From Microscillaceae bacterium (GTDB taxonomy: Bacteria > Bacteroidota > Bacteroidia > Cytophagales > Microscillaceae), in NCBI GenBank assembly GCA_003483885.1, contig DMXI01000092.1, forward strand, positions 1 through 64,000: DNA of 64,000 bases, read 5' to 3'. Below the pieces are notes generated by a model. It made no database searches and was not told where the DNA came from. It saw nothing but the letters and a program-made list of their open reading frames with translations. Shown in pieces: positions 45,763 through 55,148 of this stretch. Both the position numbers and the translations under genes were made by a program. Every line of letters starts with the position of its first letter. Positions within the stretch are counted from its first letter, which is position 1.

Positions 45763-48700
45763 ATGGCAGACGTAGCAGAAAACCTAACAAACGAAAACCC
45801 GGAAGCTACTAATCAAGAAACCAAGCTAGAGGGAGGAGCTTATGAGATTATCCGGCAACGTCTCGATAACCAAGGGCGTGACCTACAAGAGCGCCTCAAT
45901 AAACTAAACGATGCACGTAAAGAGGTATTTGGTACCATAGAACAAGACCTTATTGCTAATAACCGAATTACTACCGAAAATAACTGTATCCCTAGAGATG
46001 TGGTACCCATTGGTACTCATTTTATATTTGGCTACAATGTAAACATTGGTATGAAGTCGCGTACCGAAATGAAGGATGTTTTTAGTATTTATCGTTATGA
46101 TAACAAAACACATAATTTTCACGCGGAATCACTTAAGCTTATAGAGGATAAAACATTTCAGGAACGTTTTGCTGAAATGTATAAATATTATCGAGATACT
46201 ATATTTATGCGCTTTTTGATTAAAAAAGGGCATTTATATATGGTCTTTCAAATCGGGAAGTCTAGCAAAGACATCAAAGTATTTAAGTGGGTAATCAACG
46301 ATGACTCGCTTAAGTTTGTAGATGATCGTAGCGCTCACGAATTTACCTACCCTCCTCAACAACAGTTTGAGTGGGAGCGTACAGGTTCAGAGTATCATCG
46401 AGAAGGTCAACACCCCCATATTTCTATCAAAGATCGGGTTTTTGTAGAAACGGTAGGCGGTGACTTGACTGTAAAAGTAGAAGATAATACTGAAACTGGC
46501 GAAGGTATTTATGCCGAAGAAGTAGAGCGTAAAGATCAAACATTGAATGATGCTGAGATTTTTTATGCTGAATTGGGTAACCTTATTCTGCTTAAAATTC
46601 GCCCTTACCTCGAGGAACAGTTTCGCTATTTGGTGTTTAACGAAAAGCTACACCAAGTAGTACGCATCGATAAAGTTGAAGAAGCTTGTGTTCTTTTGCC
46701 TGATAACCAGGGACTTATATTTTCTAATGGTTATTACCTGCAGTCTGGTGAACTCAAGGTCTTTGAAAATGTATCGGAAAGTCTCAAGTTTGAAAAACAA
46801 ATTCCCGCCCCCAATGGAGAAGATTTTCTATATGTTTTTCATAATGATGATGCTGGTTCTTATGTGTTGTTATCGTACAATATCATTGCCCAAAAAGTAG
46901 ATAGTCCTATTATTTGCGATGGGTATTCTTTGTTTGAAGAAGGAGAGATGATCTACTTTAAATACGAGTCAGAACCTAGTAAAAGTCACGTAATTCAGGT
47001 TTGGCAGACTCCTTATGTTGGGCCAGACTACGTTCCTCCTGTTTCTGCTGATAATTTCTTGTTCAAAGTAGGGAACAAATCCATTGTACGGTCTATGGCC
47101 GAAATGACTCAGGTACTGAATCTTATTCACAAAGAGGACATTTATACTACGCTTTATATGGAGTTGGTAAAGCGTACAACCGATATTGTAGATACCTACT
47201 ATTGGTTGAGTAATGCTGAGGCGTTCAATATAGATAAACCGATCAAAGACGTTCGAGATACCGCTTCGGCAGCCATCGATGAGTTTGAAAAAGTACAAAG
47301 GGTAAAAAAGAACACCCAAGAGCAAATCAACCTGGTAGCGCAAAAAGTAGCAGAGATCAAAGACAAGGTCAAGCAATCCAGGTTTCGCGACATTGACGAA
47401 TTTGTAAAATTGCTGGCCGAGCTACGAGGGTTGAGAGGAGAAGCCATTTCGTTGAAAGATTTACGCTACACCAATGTAGCATTGGTAGAAGAGTTTGAGC
47501 AAATTTTAGAGGAACGCACTCAACATGTTTCTGAGAAAACAGTCAAACATCTACTCAAAGAAACTGCGCTTGATTTTTACAAAAACAAGGTGGAGGAGCA
47601 AAGCCAAGCCATTGAAGCGGTGACTAAAGTAATGGAGGTGGCCGAAATAGAGAAAAACATTGATGAGGCTGGTAAGGAGTTAGAAATGTTGATTGATATT
47701 GTGAGCAATCTTAAGATTGAGGACTCTACCCAAACTACCAAAATCATTGACAATATCTCGACCATTTATGCTCGCCTAAACCAGGTAAAATCAGCTGCCA
47801 AAACCAAGCGCAAAGATTTAATGAGCGTAGAGGCAGTAGCGGAATTCAATGCACAAATCAAGCTGATTAATCAAGGAGTAATTAACTATCTCGATATTTC
47901 TGACACCCCTGAAAAAGCCGAAGAATACCTTACCAAGTTGATGGTGCAGTTGGAAGAGTTAGAAGGGAAGTTTTCGGACTTTGATGAATTCATTAATCAG
48001 TTGACCGAAAAGCGGGAAGAGGTATACAATGCCTTTGAAGCCAAGAAATTGGCGTTGGTAGAAGCACGCAACAAACGAGCAACCGCCTTGATGAATTCGG
48101 CTGATCGTATTTTGAAGGGTATCCAAAACCGAATCAAAGGTTTCGAAACGGTCAATGAAATTAACGGCTACTTTGCGGCTGATCTGATGATTGACAAGAC
48201 CCGAGACATTGTCAAAAAGCTGGTAGCGCTGGAAGATACGGTAAAAGCAGATGAAATTCAAAGCCGCTTAAAAACCATCAAAGAGGATGCAGTACGCCAA
48301 CTCAAAGATCGTCAGGAAATGTTTGTGGCGGGCGAAAACGTAATCAAGTTTGGCCAGCATCACTTCTCGGTCAATGTACAAAACCTGGATTTGACCATTA
48401 TTCAGAAAACCGATGGTATGTACTATCATCTAACGGGGACCAATTTCTTTGAAAAAATTGAGAATGAGGCATTTTTGGCTACTGAAGAAGCCTGGAGTCA
48501 AGAAATGGTTTCAGAAAACGATAAAGTATATCGAGCGGAGTATTTAGCCTATAAAATTTATCAGGAAGCCACCCAAACCTCTACGTCCAATGAGGTGATG
48601 AGTGCTGAAACAGAAGGGGAAAGATTGGTAGTTCCTGCCATTGCTGATTTACATAAATTAGAAGAGCCCGAATTACTCGAGTTAGTGCAGAAGTTTATGG

Positions 48701-50856
48701 CTCCTCGTTATAGCGAAGGATATGTCAAGGGATTGCACGACCAGGATGCCACCAAAGTTTTGCAAGCTTTGGTGATGCTCAACCAAAATATTCAATTGCT
48801 ACGTTATCCTACCACGGCTCGAGCTTGTGCCGCCTATTATTGGAAACAATACCTGAGTAAAGAGCAAAAACAATTGCTGAACCATCGTCTCAAAGGTATT
48901 GGCGTCATACTGCAGGTTTTCCCAGACACTAAAGAGTTTGGTGACCTTATTCATGACCTGCAAACGGGTATCAAAGAATTCTTAGACGAAACTCATTTGT
49001 TTGATGCCGAAATTGCGGATTTGGCAGGGGCTTATTTATTCTATGAACTGACTGCTTCTGATGAATTCATCATTAGTAAAGAAGCAGCCCAAATACATGA
49101 TGGTTTTTTAACCCATTTAAAAGAAGCCAAAAGCCTCAATGTATACAAAGATTCATTGCGGCAATTATCTAAGGTACCTTTAGAGCAATTTGAATTGATT
49201 CGTACCTGGGTCAATGCCTTTGTGCATCAATCGAAGCTGCAAAAAGATGTAGAGTTTGCCGACGAGTACATTGATGAAACTACTTCTTTGTTGTTTCATG
49301 AATCCTACAATGAAGCCTTGATAGTAACCACTTCGGTAACAATTGATATTGAAGGTATGAACGGAAATCATAGTATGATTACTGATAAGACCTATCATTT
49401 GAATTACAACGATTTTATGCTCAAGCTCACTCATTTTGAGCAACACAATGTGCCATTTTATTTGGAGTATATTCAACTGAAAAAAGACTTGACCGAAAGC
49501 TTTCGTGAGGCATTGCGATTGAGCGAGTTTAAACCTAGAGTACTTTCTTCGTTTGTGCGAAATCGCTTAATTGACGAGGTATATTTGCCTTTGATTGGGG
49601 ACAACCTGGCCAAACAAATTGGCGTGGTAGGTGAGAATAAACGCACCGACTTAATGGGAATGCTATTGTTGATTTCTCCGCCAGGGTATGGTAAAACTAC
49701 TTTAATGGAATATATCGCCAATCGTTTGGGAGTTATTTTTATGAAAATCAATGGCCCAGCCATTGGGCATCAGGTTACCTCATTAGACCCTGCCGAAGCC
49801 AACAACGCCAGTGCCCGCGAAGAAGTCAATAAATTGAACCTGGCTTTTGAGATGGGTGACAATGTCATGATCTACTTAGATGATATTCAACATTGTAATC
49901 CTGAGTTTTTGCAAAAATTTATCTCATTGTGTGATGGGCAGCGTAAAATTGAAGGAGTGTACAAAGGCAAGACCAAGACCTATGATATGCGCGGACGTAA
50001 AGTATGCGTAGTAATGGCGGGGAACCCCTATACTGAATCAGGCGAGAAGTTTCAAATCCCGGATATGTTGGCCAACCGTGCTGATACCTACAACCTGGGA
50101 GACATCATTGGAGGTACCGCCACTGCTTTTGAGATGAGTTATATTGAAAACTCGCTCACCTCTAATCCAGTGATGAATAAGTTGGCTACTCGAAGCCAAA
50201 AAGATATTTACGCCTTGATGCGGGTGGCCGAAACTGGCAACCAGGAAGGAATGGATCTGGAAGGCAATTATTCTTCTGACGAAATCAGTGAGTATATCAA
50301 TGTACTGAAGAAACTCTACATCGTACGGGATTATGTCCTTAAAAATAACCTGGAGTACATTCGCTCAGCAGCCCAAGCCGATGAGTTTCGTACCGAACCT
50401 CCATTCAAATTGCAGGGATCGTATCGTAATATGAACAAAATTGCAGAGAAGATTCAACCAATTATGACAGATGAAGAGCTGCAAATCTTGATTATGTCGC
50501 ATTACGAAAACGAAGCCCAAACCTTGACTACTGGAGCAGAGTCTAACTTGTTGAAGTTTAAAGAGTTGAATGAGCTATTGACCGAGGACGAAGCGAAGCG
50601 TTGGGATGATATTAGGGATACCTTCCGCAAAAACCTGAGAATGAAAGGCTTAGGAGGAGGCAGCCAGATGGGGCAAGTACTAGTGCAAATGACCGAGTTT
50701 AACGAAAGTTTGATGGGCATTCGTAAAGTAATGGAAAAAGGAATGAAACTGGATTCGTTACAAATCAACCGTAAACTTGCCGAGGAGCGAGCTAAAGAGA
50801 AAAAAACGACGCCTAAAAAGAAAGATTCTCCAAAAGACAGCAAAAAAGGGGAATAA
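45763..50856 (+). CDS. Giant AAA+ ATPase, DUF3686 ('DNA repair ATPase') type
   Basis: A 1697-residue protein. The N-terminal ~420 residues are beta-rich and match the DUF3686 region of proteins annotated as DNA repair ATPase. Residues ~500-860 form a long coiled coil. A helical region follows, then an AAA+ core at about 1270-1560: Walker A SPPGYGKTT with Lys1311, Walker B MIYLDDIQ with D1373/D1374, and a sensor-like VMAGNPYTESG. The C-terminus is a disordered Lys-rich tail. No membrane segment. The 'DNA repair' name is not supported by context, since the neighbours are flotillins; membrane-microdomain remodelling is more consistent. A terminator follows at 50884. Confidence 0.82.
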   Translation: MADVAENLTNENPEATNQETKLEGGAYEIIRQRLDNQGRDLQERLNKLNDARKEVFGTIEQDLIANNRITTENNCIPRDVVPIGTHFIFGYNVNIGMKSRTEMKDVFSIYRYDNKTHNFHAESLKLIEDKTFQERFAEMYKYYRDTIFMRFLIKKGHLYMVFQIGKSSKDIKVFKWVINDDSLKFVDDRSAHEFTYPPQQQFEWERTGSEYHREGQHPHISIKDRVFVETVGGDLTVKVEDNTETGEGIYAEEVERKDQTLNDAEIFYAELGNLILLKIRPYLEEQFRYLVFNEKLHQVVRIDKVEEACVLLPDNQGLIFSNGYYLQSGELKVFENVSESLKFEKQIPAPNGEDFLYVFHNDDAGSYVLLSYNIIAQKVDSPIICDGYSLFEEGEMIYFKYESEPSKSHVIQVWQTPYVGPDYVPPVSADNFLFKVGNKSIVRSMAEMTQVLNLIHKEDIYTTLYMELVKRTTDIVDTYYWLSNAEAFNIDKPIKDVRDTASAAIDEFEKVQRVKKNTQEQINLVAQKVAEIKDKVKQSRFRDIDEFVKLLAELRGLRGEAISLKDLRYTNVALVEEFEQILEERTQHVSEKTVKHLLKETALDFYKNKVEEQSQAIEAVTKVMEVAEIEKNIDEAGKELEMLIDIVSNLKIEDSTQTTKIIDNISTIYARLNQVKSAAKTKRKDLMSVEAVAEFNAQIKLINQGVINYLDISDTPEKAEEYLTKLMVQLEELEGKFSDFDEFINQLTEKREEVYNAFEAKKLALVEARNKRATALMNSADRILKGIQNRIKGFETVNEINGYFAADLMIDKTRDIVKKLVALEDTVKADEIQSRLKTIKEDAVRQLKDRQEMFVAGENVIKFGQHHFSVNVQNLDLTIIQKTDGMYYHLTGTNFFEKIENEAFLATEEAWSQEMVSENDKVYRAEYLAYKIYQEATQTSTSNEVMSAETEGERLVVPAIADLHKLEEPELLELVQKFMAPRYSEGYVKGLHDQDATKVLQALVMLNQNIQLLRYPTTARACAAYYWKQYLSKEQKQLLNHRLKGIGVILQVFPDTKEFGDLIHDLQTGIKEFLDETHLFDAEIADLAGAYLFYELTASDEFIISKEAAQIHDGFLTHLKEAKSLNVYKDSLRQLSKVPLEQFELIRTWVNAFVHQSKLQKDVEFADEYIDETTSLLFHESYNEALIVTTSVTIDIEGMNGNHSMITDKTYHLNYNDFMLKLTHFEQHNVPFYLEYIQLKKDLTESFREALRLSEFKPRVLSSFVRNRLIDEVYLPLIGDNLAKQIGVVGENKRTDLMGMLLLISPPGYGKTTLMEYIANRLGVIFMKINGPAIGHQVTSLDPAEANNASAREEVNKLNLAFEMGDNVMIYLDDIQHCNPEFLQKFISLCDGQRKIEGVYKGKTKTYDMRGRKVCVVMAGNPYTESGEKFQIPDMLANRADTYNLGDIIGGTATAFEMSYIENSLTSNPVMNKLATRSQKDIYALMRVAETGNQEGMDLEGNYSSDEISEYINVLKKLYIVRDYVLKNNLEYIRSAAQADEFRTEPPFKLQGSYRNMNKIAEKIQPIMTDEELQILIMSHYENEAQTLTTGAESNLLKFKELNELLTEDEAKRWDDIRDTFRKNLRMKGLGGGSQMGQVLVQMTEFNESLMGIRKVMEKGMKLDSLQINRKLAEERAKEKKTTPKKKDSPKDSKKGE

Positions 50857-50883
50857 GCTTTTCTCAAAAACATAAAAACAATG

Positions 50884-50912
50884 GCTGGTGCTATCAAGTA
50901 CCAGCTTTTTTT
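50884..50912 (+). terminator. Intrinsic terminator after the AAA+ gene
   Basis: Stem GCTGGT (50884-50889) and ACCAGC (50900-50905) followed by seven T. It closes the flotillin/AAA block. Confidence 0.8.
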
Positions 50913-50955
50913 GTAAAAGTACATGTCAACAAATGACTTGGTCGTTGCCTCAGGG

Positions 50956-51013
50956 TGTGTCTTCACAACCCGACTAGAACTTGAAGTAAAAACTTATGTT
51001 CCACAGTATTTAG
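50956..51013 (-). repeat. 3'-UTR hairpin repeat, copy B
   Basis: Reverse-orientation copy of the element at 2838-2892, with the 24-base and 19-base blocks identical. It lies about 85 bases after the stop of the minus-strand gene that ends at 51099, in the same direction as that gene, as copy A does for its own gene. Confidence 0.7.
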
Positions 51014-51098
51014 TCTTAACCACTAAAAATTGATTATTACAATATAGTAAAGGAACCTCCCTAACCTCCATGGCTCCCAATACTATTCAACTAATACC

Positions 51099-51503
51099 TT
51101 AGCTTGGTACTACTTCATTTACTAAAGCGTGCAAAGTAGCCAAAGCAGGTTTTGGAAAGTCACCAAAAAAAGCCACTGTAATGTGAGTACGACCATAATC
51201 GGCCACTTCAGGCGTCCATAGCACAAAAGCACGACCTAAATACCCCCAATTATCAAGGTTACTCAAGTCGACAGTTTGTAAATGAATACTTTCAGCTTTG
51301 GCCCGAAATTGAGGATCACGGCGATCTTTAGTGATCTCCATATGTAAATCCATCCTATCAGGTTTTACTTGGTATTGACTTTTAATGGCTTCCTTCAAAC
51401 GATTAATCGCTTGATACAAAGCACTTTGCTTTGCTAATAATTTACTACGACCTTCCTGACCGTCGATCCGGTCTAAAGAAGCTAACTCAATAGATAATGT
51501 CAT
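51099..51503 (-). CDS. Small protein with a HITV motif, possibly 2H phosphoesterase-like
   Basis: A 134-residue cytosolic protein from ATG at 51503, which starts MTLSIELASLDRIDGQEG; the longer frame to 51563 would add an unlikely hydrophobic stretch. It contains RTHITVAFFGDF, similar to the second H-x-T motif of 2H phosphoesterases (2'-5' RNA ligase fold), and RMDLHMEIT, which could be the first. Spacing is not standard, so this is a weak suggestion only. It stands alone and is followed by repeat copy B. Confidence 0.5.
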   Translation of the reverse strand: MTLSIELASLDRIDGQEGRSKLLAKQSALYQAINRLKEAIKSQYQVKPDRMDLHMEITKDRRDPQFRAKAESIHLQTVDLSNLDNWGYLGRAFVLWTPEVADYGRTHITVAFFGDFPKPALATLHALVNEVVPS

Positions 51504-51633
51504 GTTTATTAAAAAATTAAATGAGAAAAGCACTCCGCTGGGGAGTACGGTTTTATAAACCATGACAAAACGGGAAGAGGTTAAGTGTTATTGTATACCT
51601 GTCAATATTTTATTTAAAAAAAAACGATTGTGA

Positions 51634-52068
51634 TTACTCAATGGCCTTCAACTCTAAAGGAAATTGCATAGGAGGGCTCGTAAGTTTTAAGATCAAACTT
51701 GTACTTGATATTTTCTTTACTTCATATACTTTGTCAAACGTTTTATAACGCGCTTTTTCTTTGATTTTCAGGGTTTTATAATCATCGCTCAATTGCCAAC
51801 TACCAATATGCTTTTTCCCAGATCGAAACCACTCATATACCCCATTAGGTTTAAACTGCCACGAAATACTCTTCGCTTCTTTTACTAGTTTTGTGCGGTC
51901 TCGCGAAGTCATTTGGCTACGAAAACGAGCAGGAACAAAGGCTAAATGACTTGCAATGGTAGGTCGCCATTTAGTAGAAGTAAGTAGCTCTCTTGGGTTT
52001 GTTTTTTGGCAGGCATTCAAAGTAAAAATGATGAGCAGTGTAATTAAACTATGGAGATATCTTATCAT
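51634..52068 (-). CDS. Lipocalin-like lipoprotein (paralogue 3)
   Basis: A 144-residue lipoprotein whose signal ends in FTLNAC. The mature part has WRPTIASHL, a region of predicted strands (WQFKPNGVYEWFRSG, GSWQLSDDYKTLKIKE) and a final VKKISSTSLILKL. The strand words GSWQLSDDYKTLKI parallel GSWKLSEDGKTFTI at 32138-32791 and GTWSLSSDQKILTI at 32967-33545, so it is a third member of that family. Function unknown. Confidence 0.72.
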   Translation of the reverse strand: MIRYLHSLITLLIIFTLNACQKTNPRELLTSTKWRPTIASHLAFVPARFRSQMTSRDRTKLVKEAKSISWQFKPNGVYEWFRSGKKHIGSWQLSDDYKTLKIKEKARYKTFDKVYEVKKISSTSLILKLTSPPMQFPLELKAIE

Positions 52069-52482
52069 AAGGTAGATTAGTTTGGTGAAATCTACCTGAA
52101 TTTAATCAATTTTTGAGATCAATTAATAATCTAATGCCAACTTCTGGACAAAATACTTGAGAGCCAATTTTTAGAGGGAAAATAGAAAAATGCTGAAAAT
52201 CAGTAAAATATATTTTGGTTTTTAAAAACTAATCAATTATGTTTAAAACTTGTGGACATTTTGACCTTTCAAAAAAAGCAAATGTCCATAAGTTCACTTC
52301 TTTACTCTTATCTTCACAAACTTGTTTTCTTTCCTACATTTTATTTAGGCAACATCCTAAAAATCTAGATGGTTTATAACAAAAAAATCTCTTGCAGTCA
52401 TAAACCACAAGAGATCTGTCAATTAGGGTATTAATTTACATAAACCAGTATAGGGACAACAAAAACTCAACTATTATTCATT
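52069..52482. other. Intergenic region
   Basis: About 410 bases with no gene seen. It holds the terminator of the minus-strand gene at 52483 (bases 52380-52415) and the upstream region of the 51634-52068 lipoprotein gene. Confidence 0.45.
52380..52415 (-). terminator. Intrinsic terminator for the 99-residue TPR-like gene
   Basis: Stem ATCTCTTG (52387-52394) and CAAGAGAT (52408-52415), with a T run on the minus strand. Confidence 0.78.
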
Positions 52483-52782
52483 TTAAACTTGTGCTAGAGC
52501 CATCTCCACGAGATCTACTCCAGTTGGATGCTTCAAATTAAGGCTTTGAGCCTGGTGCCAATCTTCTTTGGCTTTTCCTACTTGACCAAGGGCTTTGTAG
52601 GCACAACCCCTCATATACAAAATGTATACAGTATCTACCGTAGAGGTTAGTTGTTGAAGAGCAAGTGTATAGTACTGAACCGATAATTCATACTGTGCTT
52701 CTCCAAATACTTTTTCTGCTTTGTTTATCAAATAATGAGAATTTGATGAAGCAATAAATTGACTGTTAGCAGGATTATTCAT
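52483..52782 (-). CDS. 99-residue TPR-like protein (twin 1)
   Basis: A small helical protein with two TPR-like helix pairs (INKAEKVFGEAQYELSVQYYTLALQQL and TVYILYMRGCAYKALGQVGKAKEDWHQAQSL). No signal. It closely matches the gene at 53006-53302, sharing LYMRGCAYKxLG. Single short TPR proteins usually act as adaptors. They lie between the flotillin/AAA block and the RiPP locus, but no link is proven. Confidence 0.65.
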   Translation of the reverse strand: MNNPANSQFIASSNSHYLINKAEKVFGEAQYELSVQYYTLALQQLTSTVDTVYILYMRGCAYKALGQVGKAKEDWHQAQSLNLKHPTGVDLVEMALAQV

Positions 52783-53005
52783 TTTTCTTTATTTGTAATG
52801 CCTTATTGTTTTCATTACAAAAGTACTTGTTGCCTTCTAATAAAAATATTTCACAGTATTACAACCGGGTACTCTTGGGGTATTTATTATTTAAAATTAA
52901 GATGGCCTCTATTCAAAGCGTAAAATATATGCAGCAGAGAAGTATGAAGGAAGACAAAAGCCAGTAAAAGGATGGCAAAAGTCAGCTAATTGGCCAAGAA
53001 TATTT

Positions 53006-53302
53006 TTAAAGTTTTTTCAGAGCATCCGAGATCAAATCAATACTCCAGGGATGCTCAAAACCCAACCCTTTGGCTTGTAACCAGTCCTTACGAGCGTTTG
53101 ACTGCTTGCCTAACTCCTTGTAAGCACAGCCTCTCATATACAGCGCGTAAGCCATATTCATAGGTGATTTGATTTGCTTGATAGCGTGCGTGAAGTATTG
53201 GATGGATAATGCAAAATTAGATTCGTCAAAAACCTTTTCTGCCATATTCATTAAATCCATTGCGTCTTTTGGGGTATTGTATTTATTATGTGAGAAGCTC
53301 AT
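53006..53302 (-). CDS. 98-residue TPR-like protein (twin 2)
   Basis: A 98-residue twin of the previous gene: MNMAEKVFDESNFALSIQYFTHAIKQI then AYALYMRGCAYKELGKQSNARKDWLQA. About half the residues match by eye. The 223 bases between the twins contain no gene. The pair arose by duplication; the function of neither is known. Confidence 0.65.
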   Translation of the reverse strand: MSFSHNKYNTPKDAMDLMNMAEKVFDESNFALSIQYFTHAIKQIKSPMNMAYALYMRGCAYKELGKQSNARKDWLQAKGLGFEHPWSIDLISDALKKL

Positions 53303-53428
53303 CGTGTTGTATATTTTTTATTACTATTCCTTACTAATTTTTACATTACAAATGTAATATTTACCAAGCAATAGAAATATTTCAAGATATTTCAGAACGC
53401 AATGCTTTTATGCAACAGGCCGGAAAGG

Positions 53429-54742
53429 TTAACCAAGCAATTCAGCGTATTTAGCCTGATTGGTGGCATACAAGGCCTGCTCGATGTCTAGTTTCCATTG
53501 AAAACAATTGCTGCCACGGTCAAACGACATTGTTTTTAGAATGGCCTTGATTTTACTAAGCTGATATACTTCATATTGGCGAAGTCTGATCATCCAAGGC
53601 TCGAGTATTTGGCGATCTTCTTCACTCAAAACCAATGCTTTACGAGTGTTTATATAACTAGTGGTCATTGTACTTGTGGTAGGATTTTGTGAGGGGATAG
53701 GTAGTGAAAACCAAAAACTACTTCCTGGTTGGTTGTTAGGCGATGAATGGACGCCAATTTGGCCACCTTGCGCTTCGGTAGCCATCTTACAAAAGCTAAG
53801 CCCCAAACCAGTGCCTAACGACTGGACTGACTCATTGGATTGCACCTGATAGAATTGGTCAAATATATTCGCGTGCTCATTTGCTGAGATGCCAACACCT
53901 TGATCTGTGATGGATATCCTGGCAAATGGCGTATGATCGGCAGTAAATATTTGTTCTATTTGAACCGTGATAGTACTATTCTGAGGAGAAAACTTAATTG
54001 CATTATCTATCAAGTTGATCAAGGTACGTTTGGTTAGCTGCGCATCTGCCAATACTTGATCAATAACTCCCCCGACAATAATTTTTACATTTTTTTTTCT
54101 GGCAATTCCTAACACCTGATGAATCGCAGTTTCTATCAAATCAGATAAGTTTTGTGGAGAAATGTCAGACTTAAAATGTGATTGCTTCATTTTTTGCACA
54201 TCTAACATATCCAGTGTAAGCCTGAGCATATGCTGTCCAGCTTCATATATCTGTTTTTGCTTTCCTTCTTCAATATGTTCTTCTGTGAGACTCAAAATAT
54301 TTGAGAGAGGAGTTTTGAGGTCATGTACCAACATTCTGGTGAGCCTTTGTTGGTATTCGTTCAATGTCTTTAGTCTTTGAAGTTCATTCAGGTGATGAGT
54401 ATTTGTAGGCTCGCTAGTCATTGGCTGACTAGTGTCGAACATTACTTTGGGATGAAAAGGGGCCATAGATTTATCACTGAGAAAATCTAGCACAAAAGGT
54501 GGCTTTAAAAACCTGGAAATACCCACAAAAAACAATAAACCTGCTGCAAAAACAAGCAGTGATTGAAAATTAATGAAAACTAAAAAAATGTAAAGTGCAA
54601 GCAGGGATAAGAGCCCCTCAAACCAGCCCTTTGTAGAGAGGGAAAGCAGGGGAGAGAGTCTTTTTAATAGGAGTGATTTTTCTGAATTAATCATTAGCTC
54701 AAATGTGTCGTAGATGTATATGCCTTTAGTTGTTACTAACAA
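53429..54742 (-). CDS. Orphan membrane sensor histidine kinase with C-terminal extension
   Basis: A 437-residue protein. Two membrane helices at about 42-76 (LLSLLALYIFLVFINFQSLL, then AAGLLFFVGI) lack a periplasmic sensor domain. The kinase core has H-box LVHDLKTPLSN with His140, N-box NLIDNAIKFSP, G1 DQGVGIS and G2 GTGLGLSFCK. A ~90-residue C-terminal extension (TSYINTRKALVLSEEDRQIL onward) is outside the core and unassigned. No response regulator is adjacent. The start is uncertain, since Met18 would also open a good frame. Its position before the RiPP locus could mean regulation, but this is inference. Confidence 0.82.
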   Translation of the reverse strand: MLVTTKGIYIYDTFELMINSEKSLLLKRLSPLLSLSTKGWFEGLLSLLALYIFLVFINFQSLLVFAAGLLFFVGISRFLKPPFVLDFLSDKSMAPFHPKVMFDTSQPMTSEPTNTHHLNELQRLKTLNEYQQRLTRMLVHDLKTPLSNILSLTEEHIEEGKQKQIYEAGQHMLRLTLDMLDVQKMKQSHFKSDISPQNLSDLIETAIHQVLGIARKKNVKIIVGGVIDQVLADAQLTKRTLINLIDNAIKFSPQNSTITVQIEQIFTADHTPFARISITDQGVGISANEHANIFDQFYQVQSNESVQSLGTGLGLSFCKMATEAQGGQIGVHSSPNNQPGSSFWFSLPIPSQNPTTSTMTTSYINTRKALVLSEEDRQILEPWMIRLRQYEVYQLSKIKAILKTMSFDRGSNCFQWKLDIEQALYATNQAKYAELLG

Positions 54743-55148
54743 ATCTATTCATTTCAAATGAGGTAAAATATTTCACCCTATTTCCTTGGTAGCAAGTGCT
54801 TGATAGTGATAGCTTTAGATGAGCCTGTGAGTAGCTTGCTTTAAAAATATTTCAAACAATGTAATATTTTTAAGGCTGGTTAAACGAGTAATTTACGTAT
54901 TAAAAATCAGTAGGTATTTCTACTTAATATTTACCGCGAATCAGGATAGAAAACTTATTCTTAAATTCTTAAAATTACTTTCGGATATTTTTAAAATTTT
55001 ATTTTGTTTTTTGATGCAATACTTCATAACTTGGTTGAACTTATGGCTATATAAGGTATATTCATGCATAGATGAGTATTGATCCCATTCAACAGGTATG
55101 CTATTCCTCAAGACAAAAGTAAGGTTCATGTAAATCCATCAAAATTCA
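54743..55148. other. Intergenic region before the TOMM kinase/cyclase gene
   Basis: About 400 bases between divergent genes, AT-rich, likely with promoters for both. No clear -7/-33 pair or hairpin seen. A 62-codon minus-strand frame at 54941-55129 has no family likeness. Confidence 0.4.

Noticed and set aside
45763..50856. Reading the giant ATPase as a DNA repair protein because of its family name
   Set aside because: No nuclease, DNA-binding or repair neighbour is present; the flotillin setting argues for a membrane role.
54941..55129. 62-codon minus-strand frame before the kinase/cyclase gene, considered as a small gene or precursor
   Set aside because: Strongly biased composition and no recognisable features; it lies in the promoter gap.
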